Shown here piece by piece: positions 8,470-17,223 of a stretch of 64,000 nucleotides of DNA; the first letter of the stretch is position 1; every line of letters starts with the position of its first letter. The stretch spans positions 32,825-96,824 of the forward strand of contig QULU01000015.1 in the NCBI GenBank assembly GCA_003481775.1, in the 5' to 3' direction. Below the pieces are notes generated by a model that was not told the origin of the DNA, searched no databases, and saw nothing but the letters and a program-made list of their open reading frames with translations. The translations under genes were made by a program, and so were the position numbers. This stretch comes from Clostridiaceae bacterium OM02-2AC. GTDB lineage: Bacteria > Bacillota_I > Bacilli_A > Erysipelotrichales > Erysipelotrichaceae.

Positions 8470-9966
8470 TCAGCGTTTTGTTATAAGATTATTTGGCGCA
8501 TTTTTATTTTTATTTAGATAGCATATTTTTGATTCCTCAATAAGTTCGTTAATACATATTCTAAATGTTTTAGAAATACCCCCTGTATAGCCCATTCTCT
8601 TGTATATCTCACTAGCCGATAAATCATTTTCTTCTAAAATTTCCAGAATGAGTTTTTTTATTTCTTCCTTGGTTCTTCTAATTTTTCTTATTTTGCTTTT
8701 TTCAATATCTACTTTTTCAATAAACATATCGTGTATTGGTAAAATAACTGAGAAAAATGATCTATCACTATCTGTTAATAATTTTGGTAGAGGTGATCCA
8801 TTTTCTTTGATACTCTTTAATGCAGTTGGAATACCTGTATTTCTACCTTCTACTAAATGAAGTTCCTTTAAAAAATCACCAATCCTACGATTTCTATATC
8901 TTCTCGTTCTCATATTATACTTTTTAATATCCTCATCTTGTATTGATCTATCAGGACCAGGGATACTTGTTATTTCTATTAGATTTTTTTCAATACGAAT
9001 AGTTATAGGCTCATGAATTTGATATGACTTATGGTAAACCGCATTAGATATAAATTCTTCAAGTGCTTCATAGCTATAGTTTTTAATCCTAACTGATTCA
9101 GCCTGATTATCAACTTTATATATTTTTTCAGCAATAATATTATTCTTTATAAATTTTAAAACATCTTTTAATTGTTGATTAATAGGTCCATTGAAAATTC
9201 TCTCCTCCATACCTTGTCCTGTAGGGTCAGGTATAATAACCACCTCGATTCGGCAATAGGGAAAGAATTTTTCCGGTGTATCATGAAAGAATAATAAACC
9301 TACATTCAATGGCTTAAAATACTCCTTCGGCCCATCAGCTATTCTCAAATCGTTTGCCAATTCATTAACTGTTTTGACCTCTAAATTTCCTAACAAATTA
9401 CTTTTTACCTCTTCCAAATAATTTACAAGTAACGGATATTTCAAATCTGAAATCTCTGCTTTCATATTTATACGGTCATCATATGGTATATTATGTGATA
9501 GCGCCATCAATTCTTTGACATCCATATCTGTTGCTTCTATTGTACTTGAAAGTTTTCGTATGTAATATATCCTTTCTGATTTTTTAATAGAAGGTTTCTT
9601 GGGACATTGATATGGTCTGTCATAACCACCAGGGCACCAAATTAATAAGACTTTTTTTCCTTCATAATGAACAGGCTCAATCTGAGGGATATAAGATGGC
9701 TTTAAATACTTGCAATATTGTAAAATTTCTTTTTGTATTCTATCGATTTTTTCTTCATTTATACCCTCTATGGGTTTTACTAATTTTCCATTTTTCTCTT
9801 TTACACCTATTACAATGTAACCACCTCCCCAATTATCAATATCATTTGCGAAAGCACTTATAGTTTTAAGGGTTGAGTCCGGATTCCAACCTTCTTTAAA
9901 CTCTATTCTTGCCCACTCTATAACATTTTCTTCCAATAGTTTCTCTATTGATATAGGTATTGACAT
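8470..9966 (-). CDS. AlbA_2/Schlafen-like ATP-binding protein (RecG-like transcriptional regulator type)
   Basis: A 498-residue protein. Residues 1-150 match the AlbA_2 (divergent AAA-4, Schlafen-like) domain: an EFKEG motif near residue 22, then a GGGYIVIGVKE strand. Residues 200-420 match the HATPase_c_4 module (ALEEFISNAVYHKSYQ and GPDRSI). The tail from 435 looks like a winged helix (SASEIYKRMGYTGGISKTF). Such proteins are usually annotated as putative DNA-binding or RecG-related; some occur in phage defence or islands, but a role here is not shown. The gene is visibly more AT-rich than pth and the HAD gene on either side, which suggests transfer. The start at 9966 has GAGGAGG upstream, fused to a 12-bp tandem repeat. 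Confidence 0.8.
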   Translation of the reverse strand: MSIPISIEKLLEENVIEWARIEFKEGWNPDSTLKTISAFANDIDNWGGGYIVIGVKEKNGKLVKPIEGINEEKIDRIQKEILQYCKYLKPSYIPQIEPVHYEGKKVLLIWCPGGYDRPYQCPKKPSIKKSERIYYIRKLSSTIEATDMDVKELMALSHNIPYDDRINMKAEISDLKYPLLVNYLEEVKSNLLGNLEVKTVNELANDLRIADGPKEYFKPLNVGLLFFHDTPEKFFPYCRIEVVIIPDPTGQGMEERIFNGPINQQLKDVLKFIKNNIIAEKIYKVDNQAESVRIKNYSYEALEEFISNAVYHKSYQIHEPITIRIEKNLIEITSIPGPDRSIQDEDIKKYNMRTRRYRNRRIGDFLKELHLVEGRNTGIPTALKSIKENGSPLPKLLTDSDRSFFSVILPIHDMFIEKVDIEKSKIRKIRRTKEEIKKLILEILEENDLSASEIYKRMGYTGGISKTFRICINELIEESKICYLNKNKNAPNNLITKR

Positions 9967-9978
9967 ATAGTTTCCTCC

Positions 9979-10025
9979 TCACGACTTTACTCACGACTTT
10001 ACTCACGACTTTACTCACGACTTTA
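9979..10025 (-). repeat. Four tandem 12-bp repeats in the leader of the AlbA_2 gene
   Basis: The unit TCACGACTTTAC (plus strand) is repeated four times head-to-tail at 9979, 9991, 10003 and 10015, the last copy lacking one base. On the coding strand each unit reads GTAAAGTCGTGA, and the array runs directly into the ribosome site GAGGAGG. Confidence 0.95.
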
Positions 10026-10142
10026 TTATACTTCTATATCAAAGATAATCAATCAAAGAAATTGAATATTTATAGAAAAAGAGCAAAGCTGAAGAATCCT
10101 ACTCTATGCTTTCCTCTTTATTTACTATTAGAATTATTTACA

Positions 10143-10949
10143 TCACAACAGCTTTGCCAGCTCACCGATATGCTCGATAACAATATCCGGCTTTACATCA
10201 CCTGATGCGATATCTTCTGGCTTTGTTTCACCGCTTAAAACAAGAATACTCGTAACCTCGCTGCCATCTGCCACCTTGATATCCGTATACAGGCGATCTC
10301 CGATAATGGCAATCTGACTTGGGTCACATCCGGTTTCCTCAACGATGTAATCTAGTGTTTTTCTGCTCGGTTTCCCGAAAAACTCAGGATATTTCCCCGT
10401 ACTTGCTTCTATCAGCTTCGCCATACTGCCGCAGTCAGGAATAAATGTATCATGCTCCATCGGACAGTTTAAATCCGGATTGATTCCGTAATACAAGGCA
10501 CCTTCCCGAATAAAGGTACATGCCTTAGACAGCTTATCGTAGGTCAGCGTTGTATCAAAGCCAAGAATTACGATATCCGGATGCTCTTCATCCAGTGTCC
10601 AGCCATGTTCTTCAAACTCTTTGCGTAATGCAGGTGTCCCTACCACATACACACGCTTTCCGTCATGATGCTTCTGTAACCAGCGAAGAATAACATGCGT
10701 TGATACCATCATCTGTTTTCGTTCAATATGAATTCCCATACCATGCAGCTTATCGATATACGTTTCCAAATCTCTGGAGGAATTATTCGTAAAGAAATAG
10801 TATTCTCTTCCACTATTCTTCACCGTATTTAGAAAATCATGTGTGTATGGAAATAGCTCCTTCCCCAGATAGATCGTTCCATCCATATCCAGAATGAAGA
10901 CACGTATTGTTCCCATCCTCTTCTGAATCAGTTCCTTATCTGTAATCAT
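10143..10949 (-). CDS. HAD-superfamily sugar/polyol phosphatase (NagD/AraL-like)
   Basis: A 268-residue HAD type IIA phosphatase. The nucleophile motif is FILDMDGTIYLG (residues 18-29); motif II lies in the FFTNNSS segment near residue 52; the motif III lysine and the acidic pair GDRLYTDI come near 215. It is the last gene of the leftward polyol locus, 16 nt after an AraM-type dehydrogenase. In Bacillus subtilis AraL (NagD-type phosphatase) is likewise next to AraM in the arabinose operon. A role as a phosphatase for glycerol phosphate or a dead-end sugar phosphate is inferred from that pairing. Confidence 0.85.
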   Translation of the reverse strand: MITDKELIQKRMGTIRVFILDMDGTIYLGKELFPYTHDFLNTVKNSGREYYFFTNNSSRDLETYIDKLHGMGIHIERKQMMVSTHVILRWLQKHHDGKRVYVVGTPALRKEFEEHGWTLDEEHPDIVILGFDTTLTYDKLSKACTFIREGALYYGINPDLNCPMEHDTFIPDCGSMAKLIEASTGKYPEFFGKPSRKTLDYIVEETGCDPSQIAIIGDRLYTDIKVADGSEVTSILVLSGETKPEDIASGDVKPDIVIEHIGELAKLL

Positions 10950-10965
10950 ATAACTCCCCTTATCT

Positions 10966-12327
10966 CTAATTCTTCCGATAATAATCTACAAATACCGTAA
11001 TATAGTCTTCTAGCAACCCAAGATCCCACAGCAGCTGCAAAAGTCCGTACCGCACTCGCACTTCCTTTGCCAGTATCACACTGTCCTTCGCCATTGCTTC
11101 ATCAATGTCAATCTGTTCTGGACAGTAGGGTGCCTCTACAGACTTTAGAATGGCAGACACTTCTTCCGGCTGCGGCAGCTCCTGCTCGATGACTGCTTTG
11201 ATATCCGGCCACGTTTCCTCGATTAAATCGATTCGCTTCAACGCCTTTTCAATATTATTTTTTCCGGTTTTTTTCTCCAATGCCAGAACACCAGCTGCAG
11301 CTCCTTCAAAGCGATCCTTCACCAGCGCTTCCCATGCTGCACTATCAAAGTTCTTTATGCGCTCTCTACATGCCGCAAAGTCAATACCATCCTGTGCAAG
11401 CTTCTTCCACATGGCAAGAACTCCCGGTGTTGCCAATCCGACCTTTGTTCCATGGAATACCGGCTTATGATGGGCAAATAGAAACTTCATTTCCCAGTAA
11501 TGCGATATATGATGCTCACTGCCGGATGCCGGACGTGAATTACCGACAAAGCCCATAGCCATACCGGTTTCTATCAACGCCTCAGTGATTGCCTTCACTG
11601 CCGCTTTATCGCGTGTCAGCACACCATCCGCATGCGCTACAACCTCTTGGATCGATTTATAAACCATATCAACTATCGTCTGACAGTAATACTCATCATT
11701 GATAATATGTGCAATCTTCCAGTCCACAAGACAGTTATACTTCCCTACAATATCACCAAGACCTGCCTTGATCATATCCAGCGGTGCATTTGCCAGTACC
11801 TCCAAATCAGCGAAAATGGCAGTTGGTACATGACAGTCATAGGTTGTCTTTAGATCATCGATAATCAGCGCTGCACCGACAGAAGCGAAGCCATCCATAC
11901 TCGGTGCGGTTGCCGCAATCCCATAGTCCAGAGAGACCTTATAGGAAATGAATTTACTCAAATCATTCAGAGTACCGGATCCAATACCTAAAATATAATC
12001 ATATTTCCGCTTCATATTTACAAGAATACGAAATACGGATGCTTCATCAGGTACAACATCAGCACCAAGGATGACGTGATCACTATCGATGCCATTCGCG
12101 TTCAAATATATCTCCAGTTCTTCCCCATAAACACGGCGGGTATTTTCATCCTCAATCAGATAGACTGTTTTATATGCATGCTTCTGAAGATACTTCAGGA
12201 TGTCCTCCTTCGCATGTTCACAAACACGGACATGCTCCAGACGGGTTGTATGCACTTTACCGCAATCACATGCAAATTCATGATTGAGATAATCATTGAT
12301 TTCAAAAGAAGCTACATTCATTTTCAT
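10966..12327 (-). CDS. araM: sn-Glycerol-1-phosphate dehydrogenase (AraM-like)
   Basis: A 453-residue iron/nickel-type alcohol dehydrogenase of the G1PDH family. It reduces dihydroxyacetone phosphate to sn-glycerol-1-phosphate with NAD(P)H. The nucleotide loop GIGSGTLNDLSKF lies near residue 116 and the metal-binding histidines in SEHHISHYW near 270. The protein is longer than Bacillus AraM because of a C-terminal extension of about 50 residues. It starts 9 nt after an aldolase that should produce its substrate, with AAGGTG as ribosome site. Symbol given by family; substrate not proven. Confidence 0.85.
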   Translation of the reverse strand: MKMNVASFEINDYLNHEFACDCGKVHTTRLEHVRVCEHAKEDILKYLQKHAYKTVYLIEDENTRRVYGEELEIYLNANGIDSDHVILGADVVPDEASVFRILVNMKRKYDYILGIGSGTLNDLSKFISYKVSLDYGIAATAPSMDGFASVGAALIIDDLKTTYDCHVPTAIFADLEVLANAPLDMIKAGLGDIVGKYNCLVDWKIAHIINDEYYCQTIVDMVYKSIQEVVAHADGVLTRDKAAVKAITEALIETGMAMGFVGNSRPASGSEHHISHYWEMKFLFAHHKPVFHGTKVGLATPGVLAMWKKLAQDGIDFAACRERIKNFDSAAWEALVKDRFEGAAAGVLALEKKTGKNNIEKALKRIDLIEETWPDIKAVIEQELPQPEEVSAILKSVEAPYCPEQIDIDEAMAKDSVILAKEVRVRYGLLQLLWDLGLLEDYITVFVDYYRKN

Positions 12328-12336
12328 AAAAGCACC

Positions 12337-13191
12337 TTAATCCATATTCACAAAACAGCGCATTGCAGACTCGATATCCTTCTGCATAGCATCCTGTCCT
12401 GCTTTGGCAGCATCATGAAAATATTTTACAGGATACGCAGCATTCACACCTTCTCCGCCTGCCTTATCCATATACGTAAAGTAATTGATTTTACGCACAC
12501 CGTTGGCGATGACTTTTTTGTAGTCTTCATGGCTTACACCACTGCCTCCATGCATAACGATCGGAACGCCGGTAGCCTCAGATAGTTCCTTTACCAGTGC
12601 AAAATCAAGCTTCGGCTCTGAAAAATATTCACCATGTACCGTACCAAAGGAGCATGCCAAACAGTCAACTCCCGTCTTTTCTACAAAATCCTTCGCCTCT
12701 GCAGGGTCTGTATAATTTTTGCGGTCGGTTGCACGGTTTTCTGTGATACCTTCATTGTTCAATGTAATCCCCGCCATTCTACCGATTTCAGCTTCTATGG
12801 TAACCCCATATTTGCGAGCCATGGCAACGGCTTCCTTTGTCTGCCTGATATTTTCCTCATAGCTTAGTGCAGAACCGTCAAACATGACAGAGGTAAAGCC
12901 CATTTTCAGTGATTGTTCAATATAATCCAGATTTACACCATGATCCAGATGCACAACGACAGGTACCTTAGCACGCTGTGCCATCAGGACCATAACAGGG
13001 CCAATGGTATCCAGTTTCATGACATCGTTTTCCTCATGCGTCTGTGCGAATGCAAGTATGACCGGCATATCCAGCTTCTCTGCCGTTTCCAGCACAGCCA
13101 GGATATTTTCAAAATTCACGATATTGAAAGCACCGATGGCAATATTCTTTTCATTGGCAAGCTTATATACATCATTTAGATTTGCTAACAT
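12337..13191 (-). CDS. Class II fructose/tagatose-bisphosphate-type aldolase (copy 1)
   Basis: A 284-residue zinc aldolase of the FbaA/GatY/KbaY family. The zinc and catalytic residues are in VVVHLDHG near residue 80 and VMHGGSGV near 205, and a C-terminal YFTYMDKAGG holds the phosphate loop. It should split a ketose 1-phosphate or 1,6-bisphosphate into DHAP and an aldehyde. It lies between a zinc dehydrogenase and AraM. A second aldolase (18697-19542) in the same locus is clearly related but divergent, so the two may use different stereoisomers. Confidence 0.9.
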   Translation of the reverse strand: MLANLNDVYKLANEKNIAIGAFNIVNFENILAVLETAEKLDMPVILAFAQTHEENDVMKLDTIGPVMVLMAQRAKVPVVVHLDHGVNLDYIEQSLKMGFTSVMFDGSALSYEENIRQTKEAVAMARKYGVTIEAEIGRMAGITLNNEGITENRATDRKNYTDPAEAKDFVEKTGVDCLACSFGTVHGEYFSEPKLDFALVKELSEATGVPIVMHGGSGVSHEDYKKVIANGVRKINYFTYMDKAGGEGVNAAYPVKYFHDAAKAGQDAMQKDIESAMRCFVNMD

Positions 13192-13294
13192 AAAATCTCT
13201 CCTTTATTTTTCAGCTTTTTCTTTATCAGGCTGTCGTCTATTACAGTAATTCCGACAGCTTTAAAGAACAGATATTTTAATGCTGCTGGCACTG

Positions 13295-14338
13295 TCATTT
13301 TGAGAAGCGCAGCATGACCTTATAGGTATCCGGACGGCTTGCACATTCCATCGCTTCGACAACATCCTCATAGTCATAGACAGCTTCAATCAGTGGCTTC
13401 ACATCAATAATCCCTTTGGATATACAGTCAATCGCCTGTGCAAAGGTCTCGATTGTCCCATTCTGTGTTCCGGTCACAACAATTTCCTGAGAGTGAAGAC
13501 GTCCGGCATCCACAAGGATCGGCTCGTTGGGATGAATAGAGCTGAACATATTGCACAGACCGCTCTTGGCAGTCATCTGAACCGCCTGCGCTGCAACAGC
13601 AGGAATAGCGGTTGTATTCTCAACAACATTGGCACCGCGTCCATTTGTCAGCAGCTTAACCTGTTCTACCGGATCAGATGCCAGTGGATCAATAGCGATA
13701 TCCGCACCGATTTTCAAACCGAACGCGCGTCGCTTTGCGTCCGTTTCACTTAAAATAACACGTGCTCCCTGACGTTTCGCACAAAGCACATGCAGCAGTC
13801 CCATAACGCCGCCGCCAATGACAACAACATCATCTCCCATGTTGATATGAGAACGGTTAATACTGTTGATCACACAGGCCAGTGGTTCCGCAAAGGCTGC
13901 CTCATCATCTGCTGTTTCCTTTGGGTATACATAAAGATGGCGTGCTTTTACAGCCGCAAATTCTGAAAAGCCATAGAAGCCGGAATATCCGTTGTCATTG
14001 AAATATGCAGTACCTTTTGTGAAATTGCTGCAGATATTTTCATGATGATGTTTACAATCCGGACAGACGCCGCAGTCATCAATGATATAGTTTATAACCT
14101 TATCGCCTATATGAAACAGACTGGGATCTACACCTGCGCCTATTTTTTCTATAACCGCACTATACTCATGTCCGCCAATTCGCGGATATGACCATTTACA
14201 CCCCTGATAATCTCTGACATCATTTACGCAGATACCGGATGTCAGAACACGTACCAATACTTCATCCTCTTTGATTTCCGGTACCGGTATGTCTTTGATA
14301 TGATAATTTCTAGGTCCTTCTAATACACAGGCTTTCAT
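13295..14338 (-). CDS. Zinc-dependent polyol (sorbitol-type) dehydrogenase, copy 1
   Basis: A 347-residue medium-chain dehydrogenase. Catalytic zinc ligands are the Cys in SGICVNDVRD and the GGHE histidine/glutamate. The structural zinc lobe is CGVCPDCKHHHENIC, and the Rossmann motif is VVIGGGVMGLLH near residue 172. It oxidises a polyol or polyol phosphate with NAD. It is nearly colinear with the copy at 19556-20599 and obviously a recent paralogue. Start has AGGAGG. It is separated from the PTS genes by a stable hairpin and followed by aldolase copy 1. Confidence 0.9.
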   Translation of the reverse strand: MKACVLEGPRNYHIKDIPVPEIKEDEVLVRVLTSGICVNDVRDYQGCKWSYPRIGGHEYSAVIEKIGAGVDPSLFHIGDKVINYIIDDCGVCPDCKHHHENICSNFTKGTAYFNDNGYSGFYGFSEFAAVKARHLYVYPKETADDEAAFAEPLACVINSINRSHINMGDDVVVIGGGVMGLLHVLCAKRQGARVILSETDAKRRAFGLKIGADIAIDPLASDPVEQVKLLTNGRGANVVENTTAIPAVAAQAVQMTAKSGLCNMFSSIHPNEPILVDAGRLHSQEIVVTGTQNGTIETFAQAIDCISKGIIDVKPLIEAVYDYEDVVEAMECASRPDTYKVMLRFSK

Positions 14339-14416
14339 TATAGTCCTCCTATTTTCCTAATTATGAATCGCAAATTTATGCAGGGAAAATTCCTGTCCCT
14401 TCTTCTTTAAAAAGCA

Positions 14417-14442
14417 GGGACCAGCAAACAAGAACTGGTCCC
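14417..14442 (-). terminator. Intercistronic hairpin between PTS IID and dehydrogenase
   Basis: Minus-strand stem GGGACCAG / CTGGTCCC with a 10-nt loop, followed by TGCTTTTT. It could be a partial terminator or a 3' stabiliser that gives the PTS genes a higher transcript level than the downstream enzymes. Confidence 0.6.
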
Positions 14443-14456
14443 TTTTCTTCATGATA

Positions 14457-15296
14457 CTATGCTAAGATTCCAGTTAATCCGCCGATAATACCGATGATTA
14501 CAATCAGAATGATAATCTTGATGGATGTCCATCGCTTCTTCATCAGCCAGTAAACTAGCATCGTGAATCCAAATGGCAATATGCCAGGCATGACAGCATC
14601 AAACAGCTGTGTCTGCACATTGAATTTAGACCCCGATGTGACAAGCTCCAGACCACAGGAAACCTTTACATAGTTGGCAATCAAGCCACCCATAACCATA
14701 CATCCCATGACCTGTGCTCCCAGCAGCAGCTTGTCGAGCAGACCCTTTTCCAGAAAATCCATGATGGCTTCGGAGCCCTGCTGGTAACCGAAGAAGAAGT
14801 TAGCGAAACTGAAGATATAGCTGATGGCAAGCATCAGAATCAGATATACGATAGCGCCCCATACCGTACCGGTCAGCGTGATATCGATACAGATTGCCAG
14901 AAGGATCGGAATCAATACACCCTGATAGATCGTATCACCGATTCCTGCCAGAGGTCCCATCAGGGATGTTTTTAAGGAAGTGATAAATTCACCCGGAATC
15001 GGTTCTCCCAGTGATTTCTGTTCCTCCAGTGCGATTGCCATTCCCAGAATACAGGAACCGAACTCAATATGAACGTTGAAGAATTCCATTTCACGCTCCA
15101 TGACCTCTTTCCGCTTTGCGGCACCATCCGGATCATCTTTATACAAATCATCAATCACCGGTACAAAGGTGTGACCACAGGCCATCCCCATCATTCGTTC
15201 ATAGTTGTAGCAGCACTGTACCCAGGTTTCCCAGTTAAAGGCTGCGCGGTATAAGTGTTTCTTCGGGATGACGTGTCTTGCTTTTTGTTCTGCCAT
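14457..15296 (-). CDS. Mannose-family PTS permease IID component
   Basis: A 279-residue EIID of the mannose/fructose/sorbose PTS family. The soluble N-terminal half has the NWETWVQCCYNYERMMG and MGPLAGIGDTIYQG motifs of the family, and the C-terminal third contains several membrane segments ending IIGIIGGLTGILA. It forms the membrane channel with IIC. Its ribosome site lies inside the end of IIC, 2 nt before the start, so the two are translationally coupled. Confidence 0.93.
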   Translation of the reverse strand: MAEQKARHVIPKKHLYRAAFNWETWVQCCYNYERMMGMACGHTFVPVIDDLYKDDPDGAAKRKEVMEREMEFFNVHIEFGSCILGMAIALEEQKSLGEPIPGEFITSLKTSLMGPLAGIGDTIYQGVLIPILLAICIDITLTGTVWGAIVYLILMLAISYIFSFANFFFGYQQGSEAIMDFLEKGLLDKLLLGAQVMGCMVMGGLIANYVKVSCGLELVTSGSKFNVQTQLFDAVMPGILPFGFTMLVYWLMKKRWTSIKIIILIVIIGIIGGLTGILA

Positions 15297-15297
15297 T

Positions 15298-16083
15298 TTA
15301 GAAATCCTCCTCTAGCTCAGCTTCTTCAGCGATGTTCCCCTTGCCGCTGTTTTCTCTGTAACGAACCTGTACGTAAACCAATGCACATAATAAGGACAAT
15401 ACACCAAGAGGCAGCAGTGCAAGTCCGGAATATACAGCTACAACAAATCCGATGAACAGGAATACACGGCTTTCCCCTTTAAAGATATATTGCAGTGTAA
15501 TCGCAATACCCAAGGCTGGCATCAGACCACCGATGATCTGGAAAATTTTCAAAGGTGTTCCGGCAAGCATTGTAATGAAGCCCTGAATATAGGTTGCTCC
15601 GAAATATGCAGCCAGGGAGCAAGGAACGATACAGATAACTGCAGCCATGATCTGCGGCAGCAGTACGTTGGCAATCCAGATTTTATTGTATTGCTCTTTT
15701 TCAACAAATCTGTCTCCGATGTGAACGAAGATGGAGTCAAAGGTCATACGGCAATACCATACCAGTGTACCCAGAAGTCCGATAGGAACAGCCAGTGCAA
15801 GAGCTGTATCGGCATCCAGATTACCGGTGATGGCAAAGGCAGCCCCCAGTGTTCCTGCCAGCGCCATGTCCGCAGGCATGGACCCTCCAGCTGAAATAAA
15901 GCCTAAATAAACAAGATTGATGGATGCTCCAACCATAGCTCCCGTTAATGCGTCCCCAAGGATGATTCCCGCAATCCAGCCGCAGACCAGCGGTCTTTGC
16001 ACCGTCCATAACCCGACAAACGGCAGGTTTGCTTCACCGATCCAATACAGGACCCCCAATAGAATCGCTTGTACTATTGACAT
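15298..16083 (-). CDS. Mannose-family PTS permease IIC component
   Basis: A 261-residue integral membrane EIIC of the mannose family. It has six to eight hydrophobic helices; the segment IILGDALTGAMVGASINLVY near residue 40 is characteristic. The C-terminal tail is acidic and soluble. It has AGAGGAGAG as ribosome site and sits between IIB and IID in the standard IIA-IIB-IIC-IID order. Confidence 0.93.
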   Translation of the reverse strand: MSIVQAILLGVLYWIGEANLPFVGLWTVQRPLVCGWIAGIILGDALTGAMVGASINLVYLGFISAGGSMPADMALAGTLGAAFAITGNLDADTALALAVPIGLLGTLVWYCRMTFDSIFVHIGDRFVEKEQYNKIWIANVLLPQIMAAVICIVPCSLAAYFGATYIQGFITMLAGTPLKIFQIIGGLMPALGIAITLQYIFKGESRVFLFIGFVVAVYSGLALLPLGVLSLLCALVYVQVRYRENSGKGNIAEEAELEEDF

Positions 16084-16129
16084 AAATTTCTCTCCTCTCT
16101 GTTAGTTTTTATGTCCAGCAGAATCTGTC

Positions 16130-16609
16130 TTATAACAGGTTTGATATATCGACTACCTTCTGCTCAGGTACTAACTGATAATAAACATTTACACCCTTCT
16201 CATTTTTCATTCTGCGAATGGAATCCACTTCATCCGGACTCGCTGAAACATTATTGATGAATGGCTTGCGGTCCCCGCGGATTCCCATACCGCCAAGACA
16301 TACCTCTTTGATTTCCACTCCGCCATCCAGCAGCTGTTCAAATACGATCGGTGTTTTTGTCAGAACGATAACACGTTCATTTCCCGGATCGGGCTTTTGG
16401 AGTGCCTTCGTTGCACCTTCGACAGACAATACAGCAACCTTGGTACCCTGTGGCGCCAAAGCCATCAGTACCCGTTTGTTGAATTTATCCGCAGCAACGG
16501 TATCATCTACAATGACAATTCTGTTCGCACTCAGACTCGGTGTCCAGGCTGTTACGACCTCCCCGTGGATCAAACGATCATCCACACGTGCTAAAACGAT
16601 GTTTCGCAT
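16130..16609 (-). CDS. Mannose-family PTS IIB component
   Basis: A 159-residue cytosolic EIIB. The phosphorylated histidine is in VDDRLIHGEV (His14), the family signature. It takes phosphate from IIA and transfers it to the incoming sugar. The start overlaps the end of the IIA gene by 19 nt, with GAGGAGG inside the upstream coding sequence. Confidence 0.94.
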   Translation of the reverse strand: MRNIVLARVDDRLIHGEVVTAWTPSLSANRIVIVDDTVAADKFNKRVLMALAPQGTKVAVLSVEGATKALQKPDPGNERVIVLTKTPIVFEQLLDGGVEIKEVCLGGMGIRGDRKPFINNVSASPDEVDSIRRMKNEKGVNVYYQLVPEQKVVDISNLL

Positions 16610-17031
16610 TTTTCATCCTCCTCATTATCAAGCATGTCAGCTAAGTATTTTTTTACATCCTGTACGGTGCTGCCTGCCAGCTTCATAGCTTCATCACAAA
16701 TTTCCGCAGCGCTTTTTCCATTTCCTCTCATCAGTAGGATTTCCATCAGCAGGGGAACATTGATTCCTGTTACATGGTATACATCATAGGTGTTCATCAG
16801 CTGTACGACAGCATTGAACGGACTGCCATAGAACAAATCGGTCAGCACAAGGATTTCTTCCCCCTCATCTGCCTTTTTAAATTCATTCTCAATATTTTCT
16901 TTCAGGATATCCACTCCCTGATGAGGATACAGGCCAACATATGAGAGATTCTGCTGTTCACCTAATACCATTTCCATTGTCTCAAATAATCCCTTGGAAA
17001 AAGAACCATGAGATACTAAGATAACCTTCAT
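16591..17031 (-). CDS. Mannose-family PTS IIA component
   Basis: A 146-residue EIIA of the mannose (ManX) type. The active-site histidine is in VILVSHGSFSKG (His8), and the Asp in LTDLFYGSPFN supports it. It is the first gene of the PTS transcript, starting after AAAGGAGGG. The 190-nt upstream region holds a candidate cre site and two copies of an operator-like motif shared with the divergent regulator promoter. Confidence 0.93.
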   Translation of the reverse strand: MKVILVSHGSFSKGLFETMEMVLGEQQNLSYVGLYPHQGVDILKENIENEFKKADEGEEILVLTDLFYGSPFNAVVQLMNTYDVYHVTGINVPLLMEILLMRGNGKSAAEICDEAMKLAGSTVQDVKKYLADMLDNEEDEKCETSF

Positions 17032-17078
17032 AATACCCTCCTTTCTCTATACATTTTTCACTGGTGAAAGCACTGCTC

Positions 17079-17092
17079 TGGAAGCGGTTCCA
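17079..17092 (-). promoter_or_regulatory. Candidate catabolite-responsive element (cre)
   Basis: The palindromic 14-mer TGGAAGCGGTTCCA fits the conserved positions of the CcpA site (TGnAAnCGnTnnCA), with G and C at the two positions that are normally A or T. It lies 48 nt upstream of the IIA start and downstream of a possible -10 (TAGAAT, 17105-17110), where CcpA would block elongation. Confidence 0.5.
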
Positions 17093-17142
17093 CCATCTGG
17101 TTATATTCTATACGATTTACCGCAGCGTTTTTTATTTTAATA

Positions 17143-17194
17143 TGCGTAATCATTACGTAACCGGATTTTTTATGAGGTTCGTATTGATTATGCA
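17143..17194. promoter_or_regulatory. Two operator-like motifs upstream of the PTS genes
   Basis: A perfect palindrome CGTAATCATTACG (17145-17157) is followed 22 nt later by CGTATTGATTATGCA (17180-17194). Both resemble the pair at 20742-20790 in the divergent promoter. They lie 35-90 nt upstream of the possible -10, as expected for binding sites of an activator. The PRD regulator at 20910-22826 is the natural candidate. Confidence 0.5.
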
Positions 17195-17223
17195 ATTTTA
17201 TAATTTTTTTATTATAGGTGAGC

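Noticed and set aside
9960..10205. 81-aa plus-strand ORF across the 12-bp repeats
   Set aside because: The LLTT repeats are a by-product of a repeat whose length is a multiple of three; no ribosome site and it overlaps the leader of a real gene.
13192..13294. GCTGTCG/CGACAGC inverted repeat between dehydrogenase copy 1 and aldolase copy 1 as a terminator
   Set aside because: No T-run follows and the loop is long; it may be an mRNA-processing site but support is too weak.
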